Origin: an uncultured Collinsella sp.
Lineage (GTDB): Bacteria > Actinomycetota > Coriobacteriia > Coriobacteriales > Coriobacteriaceae
Length of the DNA: 64,000 nt
Assembly (NCBI GenBank): GCA_902495525.1
Contig: CABUXL010000001.1
Span: 49,365 to 113,364 of the forward strand
Direction: 5' to 3'
Part shown: positions 9,501-18,498 of the stretch, piece after piece
Layout: each line of letters starts with the position of its first letter
Position numbering within the stretch: position 1 is the stretch's first letter
Made by a program: the position numbers and the translations under genes
Notes under the pieces: model-generated
The model's input: only the letters and a program-made list of their open reading frames with translations
Told to the model about the DNA's origin: nothing
Databases searched by the model: none

Positions 9501-10002
9501 GTGTCTGGACAGTACCCTTCTTATCAAGGTCGAGGGATGCGGACTCGGAGACCACGACGCGGTCGCCCGATTTAATGCTCATCTTGCCGGTCGCCTTGTC
9601 CAGAACCACGGTCGCCTTGCCGCCGGTGATCTCGATAGCGTCGCCTTTGTCGACAACCGTTGCGCTCGGCTTGCTGTAGGTGTCCGAGGTGTCGGGCTGG
9701 GCCTGAATCTTAGCCGTGTGGGACTTGCTACGCGGCGTGGCGTACTCGGAAAACTCGCCTTTGGGGTCGACGTTGTAACGGAAAATGCCGTCCTCTAGAA
9801 ATGTGATACGCCCCTTAATGCCGTCGGCGAAATCGATGTCGACGACGTTCGAGGCTGACTGGGAAACGGTCGCCGAGTCGACGCCCTTGAGCGGCGTGGC
9901 AATCGCCTGCTGGGGGCTGGCGAACACGAGAGTCGCCGCTGTTGCGACGAGAACCGCGCTTCCCTTCACCCACCGTTTCGTGAAAATGGAATTCCTACGC
10001 AC
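3571..10002 (-). CDS. Cell-wall-anchored multidomain GH31 glycosidase, probable alpha-N-acetylgalactosaminidase
   Basis: A 2143-residue secreted protein. Signal peptide 1-36 (cleavage near AIA/TP). GH31 catalytic region about 50-950: candidate nucleophile Asp480 in LKTDVAWVG and acid/base Asp531 in WTGDQYGG, 51 residues apart. This motif matches the GH31 alpha-N-acetylgalactosaminidases known from Enterococcus and Bacteroides better than classic alpha-glucosidases (WIDMNE). Then, approximately: fibronectin III (965-1050), F5/8C-type CBM (1052-1187), dockerin-like (1200-1260, DLNDNGVYDVYD), cohesin-like (1267-1404), a second discoidin-like domain (1410-1579), Ig-like (1584-1670), FIVAR (1674-1740), F5/8C CBM32 (1744-1907), two FIVAR (1910-2067), a Gly/Asn/Ser linker, sorting signal IPNTG at 2108, a hydrophobic helix and a basic tail. 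The start is GTG with AAGGAG five bases upstream. Likely role: removal of alpha-GalNAc from mucin O-glycans at the cell surface. The substrate is inference. Confidence 0.85.
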   Translation of the reverse strand: MRRNSIFTKRWVKGSAVLVATAATLVFASPQQAIATPLKGVDSATVSQSASNVVDIDFADGIKGRITFLEDGIFRYNVDPKGEFSEYATPRSKSHTAKIQAQPDTSDTYSKPSATVVDKGDAIEITGGKATVVLDKATGKMSIKSGDRVVVSESASLDLDKKGTVQTLAKEKSENFFGGGTQNGRFLHTNQTIAISNTNNWTDGGVASPNPFYWTSDGYGVLRNTFAEGSYDFGSTDSSTVTTSHSENEFDAYYFVATETGASNVATEMLQDYYKVTGNPVLLPEYGFYLGHLNAYNRDGWSTTSGQKKWETKGSKPSSEKGNVKYESGMSTGYKLDGTLAAETLNGEGPTVDTENMKATDFDRQFSAQQVIDDYEDNDMPLGWFLPNDGYGAGYGQNGYYKTGGVNSDGTSSAERLNAVRANVDNLKKFTEYANSKGVSTGLWTQSNLEPDSNSETPWRLLRGFAAEVKTGGITTLKTDVAWVGSGYSFGLNGIKTAYDTVTTGANKRPNIITLDGWAGTQRFGGIWTGDQYGGNWEYIRFHIPTYIGQSLSGNPNIGSDMDGIFGGDPIISARDYQWKTFTPSMLDMDGWGTYRKSPMTHGDPYTGISRFYLKLKAQLMPYIYTSAASAANIDTGNGDTGLPMIRAMLLSDNSEYAASTSTQYQYMFGENFLVAPVYQDTQADENGNDVRNGIYLPNYGTDENPTIWIDYFSGKQYRGGQVLNNYDAPLWKLPLFVKANAIVPMYAENNNPEAVSDTNTKGTDRSQRIVEFFATEGDGTFTQYEDDGSSIQNNTTEDDAYGTIDNISYGEHVSTVYSSKATGGTATFTAEASQGGYNGYDSNRTTTFVANVSAKPTSVVAKNGGSALNVVEVNSQEAFDAANPEAGQAVYFYNETPNLNHYGSDADSTEAEQGESFNNTKITTNPKVYVKFAKTDVAAAAQTLALGGFVNADATLAVDRLNENLSAPANLAAPEDATTPTSIKLTWGKVDGATSYDLKVDGTVFAVGDAAEFTHADLAYNSKHTYQIRSRNADGYSAWSDVLEASSALDPWRNVPTAEKITWEGSLYSSHKADLAFDHEFQSGDGGFHSGGNDLGKALTVDYGKAYKLDKLEYYPRDDAGNGTVTKMRIETSLDGTHWTTQEVDWERSAACKTVAFDGAVAARYVRMTPLASVGNFFSASEIAIYKTDGTDGFAVGSNLNKATISDGDYSNMKNYLGLENRGSDASTFNSQIRDHFADLNDNGVYDVYDYSFTMAGLDGGTKQKGKVAGSLAVIPSKTEVEAGDEITVDVYAADAKNVNALGALVNFKSDQFEFVSESIAQDGSTAGMENLSREKVQFADRTQTINLAFANRGDGKLYNGTGAVASFKLKAKTAGKVELPSTSWLIGPACDALEFASDGTVTMPDVPQPTVAEYGQDAFNITMTNDELTTDDGTNVEKLIQQKSYNALFDNNEDDNGFEFLWNWSGNWDSEGKLPSYVKLPTTMTFAFKTPSKLDSVEVVNRNGGNGTVQKIKAVVTFEDGSTQEFAGGEYDSFRARYAFGLSAENKGKKATKVEVTPLEASGDQMLTLREVNFNYTQGVEAIEGVELGKNQTEFFEGDVTLVDAKATPESSGYPYVTVESSDPSVVSVSAVQAGDSVSYYLRANKAGKAKITVASVLDPSKTASYEVEVKAGVDTSALVAALSKAAGYSESVYTKDSYAALTTAVEAARKLLDGGQGSYSKKDVADATAKIEKAIDGLKMRPVDEKILINTPENRKNVKVAGFSSEADYEGSNAVNALDGDERTLWHSDWAHGTGMPQYLSVDLGRDYDLTDVTFLPRQDGGTNGDIFEAEILVSDTADGYEMGTAVSMGTFAFDNDGHVLTDRGDWKQMSFGAARGRYVTVKVIHAGGGDVDAYCSVAELKFYGTAVPDPVSKDDLATAIEKVDAEVAAGDLKAGDYTEASWTALENALASARAILSDENATQDEVDQALRALESARGALEKTPVAPVENPTKKQLKALVKQAKETDTRGKTAESVKALTDAITYAEDVLGDENASDTQLQAAYDQLKLAIESLKDADSGNQGGSGNTGGSGNQGSGNGSNGGGQTSKPAGDKAQGGKKNGSAIPNTGDQTVTTVATVGGLGAIIAAIGAFFHRRNKAE

Positions 10003-10240
10003 CTGGACTCCTTCCCTCCGACATGCGGAAGTGTCGCGGACGCGCGCCCTGCAGCATGGGCGAACGCATCAAACGGGGGGGGTGTTCGGTACATTCCGTA
10101 CAATTGGCCCACCCGTTACCAAGGGGTCAACTGGTAGTAACCAGATAGCCACCTATTAGGTTGAATCAGCATACAGGAGCAGTTGCGCAACCAAGTTCGA
10201 AATTCTCCCAGCGGCATTAAAATGAACGTAGACGGCTAAG
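10003..10240 (-). promoter_or_regulatory. Long leader and promoter region of the GH31 gene, with a homopolymer tract
   Basis: About 240 bp upstream of the GTG start. It contains an eight-base G run at 10075-10082 (poly-C on the coding strand), 73-80 bases before the start. It also contains short palindromes, CTGGTTACTACCAG and TTGCGCAA, on the coding strand. No confident -35/-10 pair was identified. Confidence 0.4.
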
Positions 10241-10383
10241 TGGGGTCCAAAAGCCATACCAATTGGTTCTTCAACCAAATACCAATTAAGCAAAAATGTA
10301 CTGTTTATCTGGTATTACATAGACCATACCTTTACGTACGTTGGCTGACTTTGGGCTTAAATGAGCAATCGACAGAGGGTGGT

Positions 10384-10584
10384 GGACAGTTAGTTCAGAT
10401 ATGTATTTTTTGGCGGTGCTAATTGGCGCTAACAAACTGGTTTGGGCCGCTTTAGACCCGATAATAGGTCCTTCTCGCTCTTGCCCGTACGCCTTTATCA
10501 GTTCAGACCACCTAAAACAGCTCAATCGAGCCCAAATCGCCCTCCACGCGGCCTCAAATAAATACAAATCTGAACTAACTGTCC
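10384..10584. repeat. MITE-like fold-back element (25-bp terminal inverted repeats)
   Basis: The ends 10384-10408 and 10560-10584 are inverted repeats with one mismatch, beginning GGACAGTTAGTTCAGAT. The interior (about 150 bp) has no convincing coding sequence and contains a further internal TCAGTTCAGACC copy of the end motif. No clear target-site duplication is visible. The flanks at 10241-10383 are AT-rich, with short inverted repeats around AATTGGT, and I see no gene there. Confidence 0.7.
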
Positions 10585-10609
10585 AAGAGGAGTGCCCCAC
10601 GGATAGGAA

Positions 10610-10644
10610 AAGGCTCTGGCGAATCCTCTAATCGCCAGAGCCTT
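10610..10644 (-). terminator. Terminator downstream of the toxin-antitoxin operon
   Basis: A 13-bp stem (AAGGCTCTGGCGA and complement) with an eight-base loop, followed on the minus strand by TTTTCC. It lies 57 bases after the toxin stop. Confidence 0.75.
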
Positions 10645-10700
10645 GCCAAAACCCGTGTGTCTGGAGCACATCGCCGCATACCAGTCTTTCACCCATGAAG

Positions 10701-11051
10701 CTAGAGATTTTCTTCCGCCCACTTCTCAAAATCAACCGCTCGCCTTTGGGCAGTTCGGTACACTTCCATGTCTTCGCGAGCGCCCACCACGACGATGGCC
10801 ATTTTCCCTTTTATCTTGATGAGGCGATACACAATCCGAATGCCACTTCCTCTGAGCTTGATTTTCATAAAGCCTGTCAAATCTGTACCGGCCTTGTTTC
10901 CAAGGGGTTTACCGAATCCGCCTTCGTTCTGCGACAATGGATTCGCTCTGATTTTCTCGATGGCCTTAAGCACGTTCTTTCGTTGGGAGCCGTCCAGACG
11001 CTTAACATCCTTGAGAGCATCCGGGTAGAAAGCGACTTCGTACCCGCTCAT
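10701..11051 (-). CDS. RelE/ParE superfamily toxin
   Basis: A 116-residue basic protein of the RelE/ParE fold: YEVAFYPDALKDVKRLD at the N-terminus, the middle segment FMKIKLRGSGIRIVYRL, then IVVVGAREDMEVYRTA. RelE members cleave ribosome-bound mRNA and ParE members poison gyrase; the sequence alone does not say which. The ATG overlaps the stop of the upstream antitoxin gene (ATGA), showing translational coupling. The C-terminal tail (RRAVDFEKWAEENL) is slightly longer than typical. It is part of the accessory island between the GH31 gene and carAB. Confidence 0.85.
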   Translation of the reverse strand: MSGYEVAFYPDALKDVKRLDGSQRKNVLKAIEKIRANPLSQNEGGFGKPLGNKAGTDLTGFMKIKLRGSGIRIVYRLIKIKGKMAIVVVGAREDMEVYRTAQRRAVDFEKWAEENL

Positions 11052-11368
11052 TCAAACTCGACCTCATCCATCTGATCGAGTTCGTCCTGGCCCACACCCA
11101 ACTCTGCCATAACATCAGATAGGGAAACGAGTTCATCATCGCTTGTCGCAGCCGTCCTCTTAAGGGCCAACGTCAACAAGGCGAGGTCCTCCTCCGCCTG
11201 CTTCGCCTCCCTGTATTCATCGGGCGTCACAATAACGAATGCCGGCTTATTGTGTTTAAGGACCACAACGGGATTATCGTCCCCAACCTTCGAAAAAGCA
11301 GCCGAACCCTTACCGTGACTGAAATCGCTGATGGGAACAAGATTGTCGAGCATCTTTAAAGCAGGCAT
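11048..11368 (-). CDS. Phd/YefM-type antitoxin
   Basis: A 106-residue acidic partner of the RelE/ParE toxin. The N-terminal half (LVPISDFSHGKGSAAFSKV, then NPVVVLKHNKPAFVIVTPDEY) matches the Phd/YefM DNA-binding fold. The acidic C-terminal helix (ELDQMDEVEFE) is the expected toxin-neutralising part. The ATG at 11368 has GGAGG five bases upstream; an in-frame TTG at 11380 overlaps that Shine-Dalgarno and is rejected. Antitoxins of this family usually autorepress their operon. An AT-rich stretch just upstream (11375-11410) could hold the promoter and operator. Confidence 0.85.
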   Translation of the reverse strand: MPALKMLDNLVPISDFSHGKGSAAFSKVGDDNPVVVLKHNKPAFVIVTPDEYREAKQAEEDLALLTLALKRTAATSDDELVSLSDVMAELGVGQDELDQMDEVEFE

Positions 11369-11511
11369 CGAGACCTCCAAATATAAAGTCTTTTATGCAT
11401 TCATTTTAGCATGCAGAAAATACCAGCAATCACGGAATGGTGACACGGACGAGGCATCGCTTTCCACCAACCGTTGATCATCGACCGAGCAAAATATCCC
11501 GCCAAGAGATT

Positions 11512-11575
11512 GAGCGAGGATTCCGTCCTTCGAAGAGGGCCGTATTGGCCTCCTCGCGGGACGAAATTCTCGCTC
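11512..11575. repeat. Imperfect stem-loop between the antitoxin and AAA ATPase genes
   Basis: GAGCGAGGATTCCGTCC at 11512-11528 pairs imperfectly with 11559-11575. A smaller GAGGGCC-type hairpin is nested inside. It lies downstream of the AAA ATPase stop (minus strand) and may act as its terminator or be a decayed repeat. Confidence 0.4.
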
Positions 11576-11602
11576 GTTCGTTTCAGCCCGCGTCATCGCG
11601 TG

Positions 11603-12814
11603 CTAGACGGCCAGCTCGCCTGATTCACCCATAAGCCATCGTGCCAGGTCGACGACCTTGATGCCATCCCAATCAGTCGTTTCGTGCCCTGTTCGGGCGA
11701 TGACGCACTTGGGATAGGCGTCTCGAATCCGTCGCAGCGGATCAAGCTCACGCTCCAGCGTCGCTTCTTGGGAAATGTCGTCACTCACCTGGATATAGAC
11801 ACGGCGGTCGCGCCTGATGGCGACAAAGTCTACTTCCTTTTGGTAGAGAACGCCGACGTAGACTTCCCATCCGCGGCGCATAAGCTCGATTGCCACCATA
11901 TTCTCGTAAACATGGCCAAAATCGAGCTTTTTCGTGCCAAGCGCGGCGTAGCGAAACGAATGGTCGGCCAGGTAGTATTTATCTCCCGTCGACAGGTATT
12001 TCTTTCCTGAGACGTCAAAGCGACGAAACCGGTAGAACGCAAACGCATTACACAGGTAGTCGATATACACAGCCAGCGTCTTGTCGCTTATCTTAAGGTT
12101 CGCTCGTGAAAGCTCGGCCGCCATCCCCTTGAGAGAAGAGATGTTTCCGACGTTATCCATCAGGAACTCGCAGGAACGTTTAAGCTGCTCCGCATTACGT
12201 ATACGATATTTTTGTCTGATGTCGCGCAGGATAAGAGTTTCAAGCACATCCGAGATGTATGAGAAACGCATCCTTTCGTCCTGGTAGATATAGGAACCCG
12301 GCATTCCTCCCTCGCGGACATAGCGAGCAAGGGCCTCGGCTGGAGAAGTGATCTCGTGATACGCCGAGAACTCCGCAAGTGAAAACGGAAAGACCTCGAT
12401 CTCCACCGTTCTTCCCGTGAACAACGTCGAGAGGTCGCTTGAGAGAAGAAAGGCGTTCGACCCCGTGATGTAAATGTCATATTTCTCTGACGCATGAAGA
12501 CTGTTGATAGCCCGCTCGAACCCTTCACACATCTGGACCTCGTCGATCATGACGATATTCCGGCAACCCTCAATATAGTGCTTTTCCACATATGTATGCA
12601 GCGCATGGTATTCCGCCAACGGCTCGAACTCAAGTAGATTGAAGTTGACGTGTATGACGTTGGCCGAGGGGTCGTTTGAATGAAGTTGGCTGGCAAACGC
12701 CTCAAGCAATTTCGATTTTCCGCATCGCCTGATTCCGGTGATCACCTTGATATCAGGCGTACCTGCCACCTTGGAAAGCTTGCTCATGTAGAACGGGCGA
12801 TTAATAAGTCTCAT
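11603..12814 (-). CDS. AAA ATPase with DUF4143 (ATP-binding protein)
   Basis: About 403 residues. The N-terminal AAA module has Walker A GIRRCGKSK and Walker B IVMIDEVQ, followed by a sensor-like ITGSNAF. The C-terminal DUF4143 part contains a PD-(D/E)XK-like segment (ENMVAIELMRRGWEV, EVDFVAIRR, then YIQVSDD with Gln where Glu is usual). Such proteins are common accessory genes; their function is unknown. I take ATG 12814 rather than 12871, because the upstream 57 bases form one arm and the loop of a perfect inverted repeat and look regulatory. Only a weak Shine-Dalgarno (AAGTGG) precedes it. Confidence 0.8.
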   Translation of the reverse strand: MRLINRPFYMSKLSKVAGTPDIKVITGIRRCGKSKLLEAFASQLHSNDPSANVIHVNFNLLEFEPLAEYHALHTYVEKHYIEGCRNIVMIDEVQMCEGFERAINSLHASEKYDIYITGSNAFLLSSDLSTLFTGRTVEIEVFPFSLAEFSAYHEITSPAEALARYVREGGMPGSYIYQDERMRFSYISDVLETLILRDIRQKYRIRNAEQLKRSCEFLMDNVGNISSLKGMAAELSRANLKISDKTLAVYIDYLCNAFAFYRFRRFDVSGKKYLSTGDKYYLADHSFRYAALGTKKLDFGHVYENMVAIELMRRGWEVYVGVLYQKEVDFVAIRRDRRVYIQVSDDISQEATLERELDPLRRIRDAYPKCVIARTGHETTDWDGIKVVDLARWLMGESGELAV

Positions 12815-12846
12815 GGCAATCCACTTCGCAAAATTAAGATTAACTG

Positions 12847-12886
12847 AAAAACGCGAAGTACAATATATCATCTACTTCGCGTTTTT
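12847..12886 (-). promoter_or_regulatory. Perfect 14-bp inverted repeat over the ATPase promoter region
   Basis: Arms 12847-12860 and 12873-12886 (AAAAACGCGAAGTA and complement) enclose a 12-base AT-rich loop that reads GATGATATATTG on the minus strand, resembling a -10 region. It lies 33-72 bases upstream of the preferred start. It could be an operator or an attenuator hairpin. Confidence 0.5.
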
Positions 12887-13020
12887 GAGAAATCCTAGAT
12901 TTCGCGTAATTATGTTCGCCAAGCTATCGCAAACCCGACACGGGTGAGATCTCCGCCTGATTGACCCTGCGCAGCAGTCCGAAGCGAAAGACGCGAGTCC
13001 TCAGACCGCTCCGGTAAAGT

Positions 13021-13048
13021 GAGGGCCGCGACGGTTACCGCGGCCCTC
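13021..13048. terminator. Terminator-like hairpin after the LPXTG remnant
   Basis: GAGGGCCGCG and its complement form a 10-bp GC stem with an eight-base loop. The T-run is poor on either strand. Confidence 0.5.
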
Positions 13049-13081
13049 TTGAGAAACGTGTGCGATTGTCAATCGCTCGCG

Positions 13082-13315
13082 CTAGTCTTCCTTGCGGCGG
13101 AAACGAGCAAGAAAGACTCCGATTGCGGCGATCGCGGCACCCAGGCCGCCGATCGCGGCGACGGTCGCCACCGTTTGATCACCGGTGCTCGCAAGTGAGT
13201 TAGCGGACTTGCCACCCTGAGCCTTGTCACCAGCGGGCTTTCCCGCCTGGGCGCCATCGTTCGAACCGCCGGATGTCTGCCCACCGTTGCCGGAACCCTG
13301 ATTGCCACCGGACGC
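13082..13315 (-). pseudogene. 3' remnant of an LPXTG-type surface protein gene
   Basis: This encodes only the C-terminal end of a wall-anchored protein: a Gly/Ser/Asn linker, GKPAGDKAQGGK, the sorting motif LASTG, a hydrophobic helix and a basic RRKED tail. It closely parallels the end of the GH31 protein (SKPAGDKAQGGK, IPNTG). The frame continues open to 13387, but that part runs into an inverted-repeat region and has no signal peptide or surface-domain sequence. It is therefore a truncated gene whose 5' part has been lost. It is on the same strand as the GH31 gene, with the toxin-antitoxin/ATPase island between them. Confidence 0.75.
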
Positions 13316-13358
13316 ACAAAGCCCCTTCTGCAGTACACGGTACAGCCAAGTCACCGCA

Positions 13359-13448
13359 GGCCGGGGCGGGGGAGCCGAATTTCCCACTGAGCGACTCTGC
13401 TTGCAGCCGGAGCGAAAGGGGGAAATCTCGGCCCCTCCCGCCCCGGCC
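13359..13448. repeat. Imperfect long inverted repeat downstream of carB
   Basis: Arms 13359-13385 and 13419-13448 (GGCCGGGGCGGG, GCCGA, ATTTCCC) pair with small bulges around a 33-nt loop. The loop contains GAGCGACTCTGC followed by CCGGAGCGAA, similar to the reverse complement of the loop at 3407-3434. It starts 12 bases after the carB stop and may also terminate carB. Confidence 0.7.
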
Positions 13449-13460
13449 GGACAGGTCAGT

Positions 13461-16775
<3,315 letters not shown>

Positions 16776-16776
16776 G

Positions 16777-18216
16777 TTAGTTCTCCTCGGTCTCGGTCGC
16801 GGCGGTCTCGGCGAAATTCCAGCCCTGCAGGCGGTCCTTCGCGGTGTCGATGTCCAGGTAGTTCTCCTCGCCGTCCATGAGTCGCGTAAAGGCGGTAAAG
16901 AGATAGTGGGCATCGGTGGGGCCGGGCGAGGCCTCGGGATGGTACTGGACCGAGAAGCACGGGGCGTCGAGCAGCTGGATGCCCTCGGCGGTGCCGTCGT
17001 TGAGGTTCACGTGCGTCAGGCGAATGCGGCCGAAGCGCTCGTTCATCACGACCGGCGCGATGCCGCGACGCACCCAGGCGCGCGGGTCGCCATCGGCCGC
17101 ATGCTCGGTCTCGCCGCCGGAAAGCTCCGGGATCAGCTTGCCCAGACTGGGGAACAGCAGGCCAAAGCCGTGGTTTTGCGCGGTGATCTCCACACGGCGG
17201 CTCACCAGGTTCATAACCGGCTGGTTACCGCCACGGTGACCGAATTTAAGCTTTTCCATTTGGGCGCCGCACGCCAAGCTGATCATCTGGTGACCAAGGC
17301 AAATGCCAAAGACCGGCACCTTGCCGATCAGCTGCTGCACCTGTTCATAGGTCTCCACCACGGCATCGGGGTCGCCGGGGCCGTTGGACAAAAAGACGCC
17401 GTCGGGATTCATGTCGAGCACCTCACTCGCGGGCGTATCCCACGGCACGACAGTAAGGTCGCAGCCGGCACGGACCAGACCCTCCAGGATGCCGCGCTTG
17501 ACGCCGCAGTCGTAGGCGACCACGTTGTGGCGGGAAGGAGCGGCAGGGGCAAGCGCAAAGTCATGCGTAGCAGGCAGATCGCTCGCGGCAAAAGCGTGGG
17601 GCTCAGAGCAGCTCACGGTCTTGACCAGGTTCTCGCCCACCAGCGTCGGCGCGGCGGCCAGACGCTCGGCAAGCTCGTCGACGTCAAAGACCTCGGTCGA
17701 GATAATGCCCATCTTGGAGCCGTTGTCGCGCAGGTGGCGCACAAGAGCGCGGGTGTCGACGCCCTCGATAGCGACGATGCCGTGGGCACGTAAGTACTCC
17801 GGCACGCTGACGGCCGAGCGCCAGTTGGAAGGCGTGGCGCACATGTCGCGGACGATCATGCCGCGCATGGCGGGAGCACTCACGGGGCGAGCGGTATCGC
17901 CGGGGAAGGCCGACTGGACGTCGGTCTCGTCGATGCCATAGTTGCCGATCTGCGGATAGGTCATGGTTACAATTTGGCCGGCATAGCTCGGGTCGGTCAT
18001 GACCTCAAAGTAGCCCTCAAGCGAGGTGTTGAAGCAGACCTCGCCGGTCGCAGTACCCTCGGCACCGCATGCACGGCCATAAAAAATGGTCCCATCCTCA
18101 AGGTACAGGATGCAGGGACCGCAGGTGCCCTTGCTGGTTTTGGCCAGCATGCGCTGGCAAAGCTCGCTGGGCGCGAAGGTGCGGACAGCAGTGCCCGCAG
18201 TATGGTTGTTCGCCAT
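16777..18216 (-). CDS. carA: Carbamoyl-phosphate synthase small subunit (glutaminase)
   Basis: Supplies ammonia from glutamine to CarB. The class I glutamine amidotransferase domain shows the nucleophile elbow GICLGHQM and the catalytic His/Glu in QYHPEASPGP. At 479 residues it is longer than the usual 360-390. It has an N-terminal extension of about 30 residues before the conserved LEDGTIFYG, and a loop insertion of about 40 residues after FPSLGKLIPELSGG, within the amidotransferase domain. The ATG has AAGGAG four bases upstream and heads the carAB operon. Confidence 0.95.
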   Translation of the reverse strand: MANNHTAGTAVRTFAPSELCQRMLAKTSKGTCGPCILYLEDGTIFYGRACGAEGTATGEVCFNTSLEGYFEVMTDPSYAGQIVTMTYPQIGNYGIDETDVQSAFPGDTARPVSAPAMRGMIVRDMCATPSNWRSAVSVPEYLRAHGIVAIEGVDTRALVRHLRDNGSKMGIISTEVFDVDELAERLAAAPTLVGENLVKTVSCSEPHAFAASDLPATHDFALAPAAPSRHNVVAYDCGVKRGILEGLVRAGCDLTVVPWDTPASEVLDMNPDGVFLSNGPGDPDAVVETYEQVQQLIGKVPVFGICLGHQMISLACGAQMEKLKFGHRGGNQPVMNLVSRRVEITAQNHGFGLLFPSLGKLIPELSGGETEHAADGDPRAWVRRGIAPVVMNERFGRIRLTHVNLNDGTAEGIQLLDAPCFSVQYHPEASPGPTDAHYLFTAFTRLMDGEENYLDIDTAKDRLQGWNFAETAATETEEN

Positions 18217-18267
18217 AATTCTCCTTCCCGGTCTCTCCGGACCGGCTTAAAGGTTGGTAGTTAGGCC

Positions 18268-18287
18268 TTGCGGTATTTTAACCGCAA
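18268..18287. promoter_or_regulatory. Small inverted repeat in the carA leader
   Basis: TTGCGGT and its complement around ATTTTA, 52-71 bases upstream of the carA ATG. It could be an operator or a leader hairpin. No confident promoter was assigned. Confidence 0.3.
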
Positions 18288-18355
18288 GTATGCGCCATGG
18301 CGTTAATTTCATCGAAATGTTTACGAAATGATAATTATGACTTTCTATGCATATT

Positions 18356-18458
18356 GATTTTTCTGGGACGGGGATTAAAAAATCATTCTGAGCGCGGGGC
18401 TTTGTCGCCAACTGCATACACAACAGAATGATTATTTAATCCCCGTCCCAGAAAAATC
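18356..18458. repeat. Long near-perfect palindrome with a REP-like GGGACGGGG core
   Basis: Arms 18356-18390 and 18424-18458 (35 bp, one mismatch; starts GATTTTTCTGGGACGGGGAT) surround a 33-nt loop. The right arm overlaps the terminator of the next gene. The GGGACGGG core recurs at 32474 and 36015. Confidence 0.9.
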
Positions 18459-18492
18459 ATCCCGCGTGGGCTTGTAACTCACGCGGGATGAT
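18456..18492 (-). terminator. Intrinsic terminator of the one-TM protein gene
   Basis: A 13-bp stem (ATCATCCCGCGTG and complement) seven bases after the stop at 18499. On the minus strand the T-rich stretch of the adjoining palindrome follows. Confidence 0.7.
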
Positions 18493-18498
18493 GGCGTC

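Noticed and set aside
10336..10350. 15-base string ACGTACGTTGGCTGA shared with about 3490-3504
   Set aside because: A few 15-mer coincidences are expected in a 64-kb window, and the flanks do not match.
10286..10600. 104-codon minus-strand open frame in the fold-back element
   Set aside because: It has no ribosome binding site, follows the inverted repeats, and shows no family similarity.
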